DNA of 11,848 nucleotides, taken from NCBI GenBank assembly GCA_039182715.1, contig JBCDBY010000124.1, positions 1-11,848 of the forward strand, written 5' to 3'. The position numbers were made by a program, and so were the translations under genes. Of the stretch, positions 1-7,900 are shown piece by piece. This stretch comes from JBCDBY01 sp039182715. Lineage in GTDB: Bacteria; Planctomycetota; PLA2. The stretch's first letter is position 1. The number at the start of each line of letters is the position of its first letter. The notes beneath the pieces were generated by a model. It had not been told where the DNA came from. It did no database searches and saw nothing but the letters and a program-made list of their open reading frames with translations.

Positions 1-181
1 CGCCGCACGCGGCGAGAAGCAGGAGGGGCAGGACGTGGGCGCGGGTCATGCACCGCGTCGTTGCAAGCGCGGTTCCGTCGGCTGCCCCGGCTGGGGCGTC
101 GGCTGGGAGTCCGCCTTGCAACGACGCGGTGCATGACCCGCGCCCACGTCCTGCCCCTCCTGCTTCTCGCCGCGTGCGGCG
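1..181. repeat. Perfect 66-bp inverted repeat with 49-nt spacer
   Basis: Positions 1-66 are the exact reverse complement of 116-181, and the spacer is 67-115. The inner edge of each arm is TTGCAA, which is itself a palindrome. The spacer holds a small hairpin (GCCCC at 84-88 with GGGGC at 93-97) centred almost exactly on the repeat axis. The right arm contains the ATG at 133 and the lipoprotein signal of the first gene. The left arm therefore encodes the same N-terminus on the minus strand, from an ATG at 49-47 running off the window edge. A perfect arm that ends at the first base of the window and includes coding sequence is most simply an inverted chimera or fold-back at a contig end, with TTGCAA as junction microhomology. 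A true inverted gene duplication cannot be excluded from this window. Confidence 0.95.
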
Positions 182-1905
182 GCAGCAACGACGCCCCGCT
201 CCCCCCGCTTCCGGACACCACGCGCTCCCTTGCGTTCTCGGTGGTGCGAGCGGACCAGCCGACCACCGCTTCCCTCACGCTCACGAATCCGTTCGCTTCA
301 CGCGCGGAGCTCACGCTTCTCGAGGAGCTATCAGAGCCGTTCTCACTCGCGTTCGCAGCCGCCCGCGTGGACGGCGACGCATCCCAAACGCTCGATGTCG
401 TCGTGACGCCGCCCGGACCGGACACGCTCGCGGGGGAGTTCGTCCTGCGCTGGCGTCAGCTCTCGAGCAACCGCACACAGGACGTGCGCGTCACCGTTTC
501 GGCCGAAGCGGAATCACCGCAGCTCACCACCACGCCCGCCCGTCTGGCGTTCGATGCGCTCGGCTCGCAGGTCCTGACGATCACCAACCGGAGCGCGGTC
601 ACGCCGATCACCGTGGGCGCGCTTGCCACGCTGCCGGAGGAACTGCGGGCGATCGCGCCTCCGCTCCCCGCCACGCTCGCCCCCGGCGACGCGCTCTTCT
701 TCACCCTCGAGGTCATCGCGCTCCCGGCGACCACGCTCGATCTCGAAGCAGTCGTGGAAACCAGCGCGGGCGCCGTGCGCGTCCCCGTCACCGTGGAGCC
801 GCCCGTCTTCCAGGAACGTGAGATCACCGAGTTCGGTGCCGTGACACTGGTCGGCGGCGCGAGCGACATTCTCGAAGTCGAGCTGGGCCCCGATGCGGTC
901 AGCCTCACGATCGAGGCGACCGACGACAGTGGGTCACTCCTCGGCCTCGGACTGCTCGAGGGTCCGGACGGCGTGGTCTACGAGAACGCCAGCCTCACCG
1001 GTCCGTTCTTCTGGCTCCCGACCACGCGCAGCTTCGCGGCCACGCTGCCGAACTCCGACGACGACGAGGTGCAGCTCGTGCCCGGCGGCGGCACCTACCG
1101 ATTCCGTCTGCGCCGCTTCACCGGGAGCACGTCGTCCCTGCAAGTGCGCGCCATCGTGCTCAACCGGCCCGACGCGACGGCGGTCACCGGCGAACTCGCG
1201 CTCAATGTCTTCCTCGCGCAAGGACTCGAGGTCGACGAGACCGACGCGCGCCTGCAGGGCATCCTCGCGGAGACCGATCGCATCTTCTCGAGCCGAGGTC
1301 TGCGGCTCGGCGACATCGGCTACTACACGCTCGACGAAGCGCGATTCGACGACATCACCAGCGACGGCCAGTTCCGCGAGCTACTGACGCAGTCGTCGAT
1401 CGCCACGGAAGAACGGCTCAACCTCTTCTTCGTGCGCACCGCGTTCGGCAACGGCGTACTGGGCGTCGCCGCCCGCATCGGCGGCCCGACCATCAACGGC
1501 ACGCGCAACTCCGGCGTGATGGTCGATTACGACTTCGGCTCGGTCGCGACGTCGGGATATGTCACCGCCCACGAGATCGGCCACTTCATGGGGCTCTTCC
1601 ACACGGTGGAGCGCACCGGAAGCCACGACATCATCGGCGACACGGCGGAGTGCCCCGCCACCGGCACGAGTGCGGACTGCCCGATCGTCGGCAATCGCTA
1701 TCTGATGCACTGGCAGGTGCTGCCGTTCGATCCCGTCATTACGCCCGGGCAGGCGAACGTCCTGCTCGTGCATCCGTTCGTGCGGATCCCCCGTGCGCCG
1801 TCCACGCAGGCGGTGGCGGCGCCTGCCCCCGGACCCATCGGCCTGCTCCCCGACAACTGGTGCGGCTGCCGCGACCACGTGGAGAGTGCGCTCAAGGCGC
1901 GGTAG
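133..1905 (+). CDS. Lipoprotein with metzincin-type zinc metalloprotease domain
   Basis: Predicted 590-residue secreted lipoprotein protease. The ATG at 133 is preferred over an in-frame TTG at 61 because it gives a short hydrophobic signal ending in the lipobox L12-A13-A14-C15, followed by GGS. Lipidation on Cys15 would anchor it to a membrane. Residues about 30-115 and 118-205 look like two beta-sandwich modules (Ig/ASH-like, alternating hydrophobic strands, inferred). Residues 210-350 look like a third beta-rich module. Residues 355-560 form the catalytic region: the zinc site HEIGHFMGLFH gives H480, E481, H484 and H490 of HExxHxxGxxH, and Met525 in the segment RYLMHW is a plausible Met-turn. 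Together these define the metzincin clan. I cannot assign the peptidase family; an M43 (pappalysin/cytophagalysin)-like or unnamed family is possible. Cysteines near the Met-turn and in the C-terminal CGC motif may form disulfides. No clear ribosome site is visible upstream, and the 5' end lies inside the inverted repeat, so upstream sequence is unreliable. A porin gene follows in the same direction. Confidence 0.85.
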   Translation: MTRAHVLPLLLLAACGGSNDAPLPPLPDTTRSLAFSVVRADQPTTASLTLTNPFASRAELTLLEELSEPFSLAFAAARVDGDASQTLDVVVTPPGPDTLAGEFVLRWRQLSSNRTQDVRVTVSAEAESPQLTTTPARLAFDALGSQVLTITNRSAVTPITVGALATLPEELRAIAPPLPATLAPGDALFFTLEVIALPATTLDLEAVVETSAGAVRVPVTVEPPVFQEREITEFGAVTLVGGASDILEVELGPDAVSLTIEATDDSGSLLGLGLLEGPDGVVYENASLTGPFFWLPTTRSFAATLPNSDDDEVQLVPGGGTYRFRLRRFTGSTSSLQVRAIVLNRPDATAVTGELALNVFLAQGLEVDETDARLQGILAETDRIFSSRGLRLGDIGYYTLDEARFDDITSDGQFRELLTQSSIATEERLNLFFVRTAFGNGVLGVAARIGGPTINGTRNSGVMVDYDFGSVATSGYVTAHEIGHFMGLFHTVERTGSHDIIGDTAECPATGTSADCPIVGNRYLMHWQVLPFDPVITPGQANVLLVHPFVRIPRAPSTQAVAAPAPGPIGLLPDNWCGCRDHVESALKAR

Positions 1906-1946
1906 TTGTTTGCTTCGGTCCGCGCGTCTGCGAACCTGTCGCGCGC

Positions 1947-3140
1947 GTGGCCACCCTGCTGATCCTGCTCGCCTCCACTTCGCTCGAGTCCGAAGTGGAG
2001 GCGTATCTGCAGGAAACCGACATGTCGTTCCGCTGGGAACGCGGCGTGATCGCGGACAGCGTCGACGACGCGTTCCGGGTGCAGCCGACGGGGCGATTGC
2101 AGTTCGATCTCGACGGGCGCGACTCCGATTCGGGTCTTGCCCCCGCCTTGACGCAGAACCACGTCGGCTTCGCGCGCGTCTGGCTCGGCATCAAGGGGCA
2201 CCTGAACCGCCGGGTCAGTTTCTGGGTCGAAGCGGACTTCGCCACCGGATCGCCCGCCTTGCGCGATGTCTACATCGGCCTCAAGAACGTCGGGCCGGGT
2301 TTCGTCCGCATCGGCCACTTCCGTCGCCCGTTCGGTCTCGACATCCTCACGAGTTCGAACGACCGGACCTTCGTCGCCCGCGCGCCGGCCGCGGAAGCGT
2401 TCCAACCCGGCTACGACGCCGGCATCGGCTGGCGGGGGCGATTCGGCGAGGCGAAGCGGATCTGGCTCGCCGTGGGGACGTTCTTCGATACCAACGCGAG
2501 CGCCCGCGCGAGCGGGGAAGGCGGCTGGGGATTCGCCGTGCGCTTCGGCGGACTGCCGGTCGAGCGCGAGGACTCGTTCGTCTGGCTCGCGGTCGCGTTC
2601 GATTACCAGAACCTGCGCATGTCCGGCCAACGCGTGCGCTATGGCGCGCGGCCCGCGACGAGCCTGGGCATCCGCGCGGTCGACACCGGCGCCATCGAGG
2701 CCGACGACGCGTGGCGGATCGGCGTCGAGGCGGCCGCCCGCTTCGGCTCCGTGCACGCGCACGCCGAAGCGAACTGGGCGCGTCCGAACGCGGAGGGCGA
2801 CCCGCTGCTCAGCGGCGTCTACGTGCAGGTCGGCTGGTTTCTCACCGGCGAACGACGCGTCTGGGCGGGGCATCGCGCGGTCTGGGGCATGAACCGGCCC
2901 ACCACGAACTTCGGCGACGGCCGGGGCGCGTGGGAGATCGCGGTGCGATGGGATGCCACGGATCTCGACGACGGCGCCGTGAACGGCGGCAAGATCCAGA
3001 GCATCACCGCGGGGCTCAACTGGTACTGGAACCCCAATGCACGCGTGCTCTTCAACTACGTCTACGCCGACATCGAGGACGCGCCCACCGGGAGCGGCAC
3101 GATGAATGCGGTCATTGTGCGGTGGATCTTGCGGTTTTAG
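1947..3140 (+). CDS. OprO/OprP-family outer-membrane porin
   Basis: Predicted 397-residue beta-barrel porin of the phosphate-selective porin O/P family (PF07396), placed in the outer membrane for anion or small-solute uptake. Family signatures: the early barrel strands around VWLGIKGHLNRRVSFWVEAD; the block DVYIGLKNVGPGFVRIGHFR followed by PFGLDILTSS, which matches the usual constriction region with its LTSS motif; and near the C-terminus GLNWYWNPNARVLFNYVY. The protein ends in Phe after alternating hydrophobic residues, the usual recognition signal for the barrel-assembly machinery. The start is set at GTG 1947 because it is the only start codon between the previous stop and the conserved region that yields a hydrophobic signal (ATLLILLAS). 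That signal is short and lacks a basic n-region, so secretion is likely but the exact start is uncertain; ATG 2022 is the next alternative. The gene lies 41 nt after the protease stop and is probably co-transcribed. Substrate cannot be predicted from this sequence. Confidence 0.88.
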   Translation: MATLLILLASTSLESEVEAYLQETDMSFRWERGVIADSVDDAFRVQPTGRLQFDLDGRDSDSGLAPALTQNHVGFARVWLGIKGHLNRRVSFWVEADFATGSPALRDVYIGLKNVGPGFVRIGHFRRPFGLDILTSSNDRTFVARAPAAEAFQPGYDAGIGWRGRFGEAKRIWLAVGTFFDTNASARASGEGGWGFAVRFGGLPVEREDSFVWLAVAFDYQNLRMSGQRVRYGARPATSLGIRAVDTGAIEADDAWRIGVEAAARFGSVHAHAEANWARPNAEGDPLLSGVYVQVGWFLTGERRVWAGHRAVWGMNRPTTNFGDGRGAWEIAVRWDATDLDDGAVNGGKIQSITAGLNWYWNPNARVLFNYVYADIEDAPTGSGTMNAVIVRWILRF

Positions 3141-3201
3141 GGCCGGGGTCGCGGGTTGGTGGGCCTTCGTCTCCGGACTCCTCGAGCGCTCGATGGTGAA
3201 G

Positions 3202-3237
3202 CGCGGAGAGCGCCGAGGAACCGCGGAGCTCGCGGAG
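3202..3237. repeat. Degenerate GC-rich short repeat (CGCGGAG units)
   Basis: Four copies of CGCGGAG or CGCCGAG start at 3202, 3211, 3222 and 3231, giving steps of 9, 11 and 9 nt. They lie in the 236-bp gap between the convergent porin and ABM-fold genes. A small hairpin (GGCCC at 3245-3249, loop GCAT, GGGCC at 3254-3258) follows. Nothing in 3141-3376 looks like a protein gene. Function is unknown; this kind of degenerate purine-rich repeat is typical of intergenic filler. Confidence 0.6.
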
Positions 3238-3310
3238 GGCACAGGGCCCGCATGGGCCGGCCTGCGAATCGAGGCGATCGAACTCCGGTGGCGATCGGAT
3301 GGAAAAGGGC

Positions 3311-3325
3311 CACGGGCGGCCCGTG
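3311..3325. terminator. Small hairpin in convergent gap, possible bidirectional terminator
   Basis: CACGGG (3311-3316) and CCCGTG (3320-3325) form a 6-bp GC-rich stem with a 3-nt CGG loop. A larger imperfect pairing encloses it: 3302-3315 resembles the reverse complement of 3361-3375. The hairpin sits between genes converging from both sides, where transcription must stop, but there is no T-tract on either strand. A Rho-independent terminator is therefore only weakly supported. Confidence 0.3.
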
Positions 3326-3339
3326 ACCTCCGCTTCGTG

Positions 3340-3374
3340 CCCCTGGCTCCTGGCCCCTAGCCCCTGGCCCTTCC
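3340..3374. repeat. Heptamer tandem array, CCCCTGG type
   Basis: Successive 7-nt units are CCCCTGG (3340-3346), CTCCTGG (3347-3353), CCCCTAG (3354-3360), CCCCTGG (3361-3367) and a decayed CCCTTCC (3368-3374). The array ends 2 nt before the stop of the ABM-fold gene on the minus strand. It shares length and pattern (CC-N-CT-R-R) with the CCACTGA array at the other end of the window, including one unit carrying A at position 6. Confidence 0.8.
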
Positions 3375-3376
3375 CA

Positions 3377-3670
3377 TCACATCTCCGCCGACACGCGATA
3401 GACCGTGTGCTTCGGGCGGCGGCTCAGCATGTCCTTGGTGTCCATGGTGACCTGCTTGAACGCATCGGAACCCATGAACGCCTTGAACTTGTCGAAGGTC
3501 TCCCAGGCGGAGTAGATCATGAACGAGTTCTCGTCGGCGTCGTCGACGTAGAGCTTGGTCTGCTGATGACCGTCGAACCCGTCCATGGCGCCGAGCACGG
3601 CGTGGGCGTAGTTGCGGAAGTCTTCGCGCCGCTCGGGACGCACGTCGTAGTTGAGGCCGATCGTGTCCAT
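3377..3670 (-). CDS. Small ABM-fold (dimeric alpha-beta barrel) protein
   Basis: Predicted 97-residue cytoplasmic protein of the antibiotic biosynthesis monooxygenase (ABM) superfamily, a dimeric ferredoxin-like barrel. The pattern is typical: an N-terminal strand ending in NYDVRPER, a helix (REDFRNYAHAVLGAMDG), central strands (HQQTKLYVDD and FMIYSAWET), and a helix with the SDAF motif. Members include quinol and heme mono-oxygenases as well as many of unknown role. Asn7 is at the position of the IsdG catalytic Asn. By alignment from memory, the IsdG catalytic Trp and His positions appear to hold Phe65 and Thr75, so classical heme degradation is not supported. The ATG start lies 10 nt after the tspO stop, and the gene is last in a tightly packed minus-strand run. 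The substrate is unknown. The gene ends next to a heptamer repeat array. Confidence 0.8.
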   Translation of the reverse strand: MDTIGLNYDVRPERREDFRNYAHAVLGAMDGFDGHQQTKLYVDDADENSFMIYSAWETFDKFKAFMGSDAFKQVTMDTKDMLSRRPKHTVYRVSAEM

Positions 3671-3680
3671 GCGCCCGATT

Positions 3681-4136
3681 CTACGAGTTCAACCGCCAGA
3701 TCTCGAAGTTGAGCGCCGTCGCGATCGTGATCCAGACGAGGTAGGGCAACAGCAGCGCCGCCGCGATGCCGCTCGCCCGGCGGAAGGCGAGGATCGTCGT
3801 GAGCAGAACGAACCAGAGCACCGCGATCAGGATCAGCGCGGGGAAGATCTGCCGCGCGCCGAAGAACAGCGGCGTCCACGCGGCATTGAGCACGAGCTGC
3901 ACGCCCCAGAGCGTCAGCGGGCGCTGCCGCCCCTCGCCCTTGTCCCACACCATCCACGCCGCGATGCCCATGAGGGTGTACAGCACGGACCAGACCACAC
4001 CGAACACCCAGCCCGGCGGCATCCACGACGGTCGGGCCAACTGATCGAACCAGTCGTCGGGCCCGAAAAGCGAGCCCGGAATCGTGGCGCTCCAGGCAAG
4101 CAGGACCCAGGCGAGGCAGGTGAGGAAGCGACGCAT
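3681..4136 (-). CDS. tspO: TspO/MBR-family membrane protein
   Basis: Predicted 151-residue integral membrane protein, close to the usual TspO length of about 150-160, with five hydrophobic segments and many tryptophans. Diagnostic motifs: RPSWMPPGWVFGVVWS (residues 35-50) spanning loop 1 and helix 2; LNAAWTPLFFG (83-93) in helix 3; and PYLVWITIATALNFEIWRLN (131-150) in helix 5. Bacterial TspO binds tetrapyrroles such as protoporphyrin IX and, in some species, promotes their light-dependent breakdown or influences stress and photosynthesis gene expression. The gene starts 9 nt after the mutM stop and ends 10 nt before the ABM-fold gene, so all three are probably translated from one transcript. 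Pairing with an ABM-fold protein hints at tetrapyrrole or redox metabolism, which is inference. Confidence in the family is high. Confidence 0.93.
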   Translation of the reverse strand: MRRFLTCLAWVLLAWSATIPGSLFGPDDWFDQLARPSWMPPGWVFGVVWSVLYTLMGIAAWMVWDKGEGRQRPLTLWGVQLVLNAAWTPLFFGARQIFPALILIAVLWFVLLTTILAFRRASGIAAALLLPYLVWITIATALNFEIWRLNS

Positions 4137-4145
4137 GCCCGCAGC

Positions 4146-4967
4146 CTACCGGATGCGCGGCGCCCGCTGGCACCGGGGGCAGACGTGGGTGCCACGCTGC
4201 CCGACGACCAGGCGCCGAATCGTCGCGCCGCAGGTCCGGCACGGCTTGCCGGTGCGTCCGTACACGCGGAACTTGTGCTGATAGCTGCCCGGCTGCCCCT
4301 CCGGCGTCCGGTAGAAGGCGTCGAAGGTCGAACCCTCGTGCTCCACCGCCGCGGCGAGGACGTCGCGGATCGCACCATGCAGTCGGTCGGCGGCCGGCTT
4401 GCGCAGCGTGTGCGCGGCGCGCAGCGGATGCAGCCCGGCGAGAAAGAGCGATTCGTCGACGTAGATGTTGCCGAGGCCCGCCAGGAAGGACTGGTCGAGC
4501 AACAGCGGCTTGAGCTGGCGGCGTCGTCGCTTCAGCGCGGCGCGAAACCAGTCCGCGGTGAACGTATCGCCGAGCGGCTCGGGGCCGAGCGGCGGGAAGG
4601 CGTCCTCCGGCTTCTCCGCCCAGACCAGGCGCCCGAACTTGCGCACGTCGAAGAAGTGCCACGGCCGCCCGTCGTCGAGGTCGAAGGTGACCACGGCGTA
4701 GGCGCCGGGCTCGGTGCCGACCTCCATGCGCCCCGTCATGCGCAGGTGCCCGACAAGGCTGCCGCGGCTGCCGAGATCGAAGACGAGGTACTTCGCACGC
4801 CGCCCAACGCGCTCGATCGTGGCGCCCACGACGCGGTCGCGGTACTGCTTCGGCGTCAGGTCGCCCAGCGTACGACGCCAGCGCACGGTGACGCTCTCGA
4901 TGCGCCGCCCCTCGAGATCGGGACGAATATGGCGCGCGACGGTTTCGACTTCGGGAAGTTCCGGCAA
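4146..4967 (-). CDS. mutM: Formamidopyrimidine-DNA glycosylase (Fpg/MutM)
   Basis: Predicted 273-residue base-excision repair enzyme, the family's usual length. It removes 8-oxoguanine and formamidopyrimidines and cleaves the strand by beta/delta elimination. The start is TTG at 4967-4965. It must be there because Fpg needs Pro2 as N-terminal nucleophile after Met removal, and the sequence begins MPELPEVET with Pro2 and Glu3. Other expected features are Lys59 (beta-hairpin lysine, RRAKYLVF), GHLRMTGR (73-80) with the void-filling Met, DVRKFGRL (107-114), GLGNIYVDE (164-172, DNA-contacting Asn167), and a C-terminal zinc finger with C243, C246, C263 and C266 and the phosphate-binding Arg258. 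All key residues are present, so it should be active. It lies 10 nt after the kinase stop and 9 nt before tspO, in an operon-like array. The rare TTG start may keep expression low. Confidence 0.97.
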   Translation of the reverse strand: MPELPEVETVARHIRPDLEGRRIESVTVRWRRTLGDLTPKQYRDRVVGATIERVGRRAKYLVFDLGSRGSLVGHLRMTGRMEVGTEPGAYAVVTFDLDDGRPWHFFDVRKFGRLVWAEKPEDAFPPLGPEPLGDTFTADWFRAALKRRRRQLKPLLLDQSFLAGLGNIYVDESLFLAGLHPLRAAHTLRKPAADRLHGAIRDVLAAAVEHEGSTFDAFYRTPEGQPGSYQHKFRVYGRTGKPCRTCGATIRRLVVGQRGTHVCPRCQRAPRIR

Positions 4968-4977
4968 GGCACCAAGT

Positions 4978-7900
4978 CTAGCGCGTCGACCAGAGCTTGA
5001 TCTTCACGCTCGCGGCGTCCTCCCAGTGGCCGTGGCCGCTGGCGAGCGTCGATCCGTCCGGCGAGAAGGCGAGCGCGTGCGTCGGACCGCTCTGTGCACG
5101 CAGAATCACGACCTGATCGCCCGATTCGGTGTCCCACAGCCGGATGGTGCCGTCCTCGCTGCCGCTCGCGAGGCGTTTGCCATCGGGAGAGAAGGCGACG
5201 CAGTGCACGCGCTGCCGGTGACCTCGCAGGCGCGCTCGGATCTCGAGTGTGCGCGCGTCGAGGAGCGCGAGCGTCGCGTCGGCCGATGCGGTCGCGATCA
5301 GGGCTCCGTCGGGCGAATACGCCGCATCAAAGATGCGTTCCTCGTGCGGACGGCTGTGCGCTCCTTGCCGGAGTCCTTCGCCTTCGAGCAGGAAGACGCG
5401 ACCCGTGCGCGTGAACGCCAGCGTGACGCCCTCGCCCGGCTCCATCCGCACGCCATCCACATTCTCATTCGCGATCGTGGCGCGCGCCACGGCGCCGGCC
5501 TCGAGATGCGCGCGCTCGACTGTCGCATCGTCCGCCACGCCGACCACGTAGGCACCCTGCTGCACGCCGTCGCGCAACGCCGGCTGCTCGCCCGTCCAGG
5601 GCACGTCGCTTCCGTCGGACATGCGCACGCGCAGCGCGCCGGTGCTCGTCGGCGCGACCAGCAGGCCGTCGTCGCCGGCGCCGAGCGGCGCGCGGCGCCG
5701 CGCGGCCTTGCGCGGCCAGACGAGTCGGCGCGACTCGACGTCCCACAGACAGAGTTCGCCGACGCGGTTGCGCGACACGAGCCGGCGACCACCGTCCACG
5801 AACGCCAGCCGGTCGAGGGTATCGGTATGACCGCGCAGCGTCGGCACCGCGTCGGGACGCTCGGGGTTCCAACGACGAACCGTGCCCGATCCACCGAAGC
5901 TCAGGAGTTCTTTGCCCTCCGGGTCAAAGAAGACGCGCATCACCGAGCCGCCGGGGTTCGGCACGAGGAAGAGCCGTTCGCGGCGGTGCAGATCCCAGAT
6001 CGCCGACGTGCCGTCGTACGAACCGGTGGCCACCCAGGGCTTCGTCGGGTGCACCGCGACGGAGCGGACGTTGGCGCCGTGCGCCTGCCGCCGTCCGATT
6101 TCGCTCCCCGTGGCCGCATCCCAGAAGCGCAGCGTGCGGTCGCGCGAGACCGAAAGCAGGGTCTTACCGTCCGCGGTCAGCGCGATGCTCTCGACGCTCC
6201 CCTGGTGACCGCGTAGCACCTTCGTCGTCTTCCCGTCCGCGAGATTCCAGCGGCGAATCTCCCCGTCCCGGCTCCCGCTCCAGAGTGCGTCGCCCGAAGG
6301 ATCGAAGCAGAGGCAGATGGCGCGGTCGGTGTGACCGGTCAACACGCGCTGCGTCCACGCCGGCACGCGCCAGATCGTGATCGATCCGTCGCGCGCGGCC
6401 GACGCGAGGCGCGCTCCATCCGGCGCGAAGGCGAGTTCGTTGATGAGCGCCGCCGGCCCCTGCAGCGGCGGAAGCTCCTCGCCGTCCGGCAGCCCGAAGC
6501 GCAGCAGGCGGCCGGTGCGATCGCCCACGACGAGCAGCTTGCCGGCGGGGTGGAACGCCATGCCGAAGGCGAAGCCGAAGCGCCCCTGCCGTTCGATGAG
6601 CGTCTTCTTCGTCCGGCTGTCGTGAACCCAGATCCACCAGCGCATCGGCTCGCTCAATCCGACCGCCGCGAGCAATCCGTTCGGGCCCGCCGCGCCCGCC
6701 TGCAGGTACCGCCCCGGCACCCGATACTCCGGCACGCCACGCTCGGTGCGTGCGTGCAGGTGTCGCCACTCCCACGCGCGCTGCGGAACCGGGATGCGTT
6801 CGAGTCGGCGGCGCGCTTCGGCCAGATCAAAGATGCGCAGCGCCGCCTCCGCCGCGGAGATGTTGCCGAGGTACGCCTGCCAATCCGCCGCGGTGCGTTC
6901 GCGTTCCGCGCGCATCGCCTGGCGCGTCGACACGACGGCCGCACCGATGCAGACGACGACGATCAGCAGGGTCGCCGCGAGCGCCGCCCGGTGCCGCCGC
7001 GCAAGTCGGCCCCACTGGTAGAGCAACCCCCCGTCGTACGCGAGCACCGGACGGCGCTCCAGATAGCGGCGCAGGTCCGCCGTCATCTCGCCGACCGAGG
7101 CGTAGCGGTGCTCCGGCGCCGGCGCGGCCGCCTTCGCCACGATGGACGAGAGGTCGGCGGGTGCGAACGACGGCAGCGGCTCGGACCGCACCCGAGCCGC
7201 CGCCTCGGCGGCGCTGAGCCCGTCGAGGTCACGCGGTCGCCCGCCCTGGAGCAGCTCATAGAGCAGCACGCCGAGGGAGTAGACGTCACTCCGCACGTCC
7301 GCTTCGCCGTCGACCTGCTCGGGGCTCATGTAAGGCACCGTGCCGGCCGTGGACGCCGGCCCGTCGCCACTCAGCGCGATGCCGAAGTCGATCACCTTCG
7401 GCTGCCCCTGCGCGTCGATCAGTACGTTCCCCGGCTTGAGGTCGCGGTGAATCACGCCTCGCTGGTGGCCGTGCTGCACGGCCTCGCAGATTCTCAGGAA
7501 TAGCTGGACCGCGTCGCGCGGATCGAGCCGGCGGGAGACGACCGTCTCGGCTCCGTCGACGTACTCCATCGCGAAGTACGGCACGCCCGCGTGCATACCT
7601 GCTTCGTAGACGTGCGCCACCCCGGGGTGTTTGAGGCGCGCCGCGATCTCCGCCTCCTTCAGGAAGTCGCGAATGCTCTCGTCGGTCTCGAGCAGCGCGC
7701 GCATGCGCTTGAGCGCCACGCGGCGGCGCGGGCGCGACTGGCGCGCGAGATAGACCTCGCCCGAGCCACCCTCCGCGATCATCTCGAGGATCTCGTAGCG
7801 CCCGACCTGCGTACCCGCCGGCAGCGGCTCGCGTTCCAGCGCGAGGAAGGCGGGCGACTCGAGGAACGAGCCCATCGCCGAGTGCGACGCCAACACGCGC

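Noticed and set aside
61..132. TTG at 61 as the start of the protease gene
   Set aside because: It would put an Arg-rich stretch ahead of the signal, lies inside the inverted repeat and spacer, and the ATG at 133 gives a clean lipoprotein signal.
1698..3242. 514-codon open frame on the minus strand opposite the protease end and the porin
   Set aside because: It is antisense to two genes with strong family motifs, its product is Arg/Ala/Asp-rich without domains, and long antisense frames are expected in very GC-rich codon usage.
3106..3360. 84-codon plus-strand open frame in the convergent gap
   Set aside because: It starts inside the porin gene, runs through the degenerate CGCGGAG and CCCCTGG repeats, and its product simply translates those repeats.
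3202..3374. CRISPR array in the repeat-rich convergent gap
   Set aside because: Units are 7-9 nt, tandem and degenerate, with no unique spacers of 25-40 nt and no cas genes nearby.
3377..3670. Naming the ABM-fold gene as a heme oxygenase because it sits next to tspO
   Set aside because: The Trp and His expected for IsdG-type heme degradation appear to be missing, so only the fold family is supported.
3651..5000. 449-codon plus-strand open frame across tspO and mutM
   Set aside because: The opposite strand encodes MutM and TspO with complete catalytic and family motifs; this frame's product is a low-complexity Arg/Glu/Ala-rich shadow.
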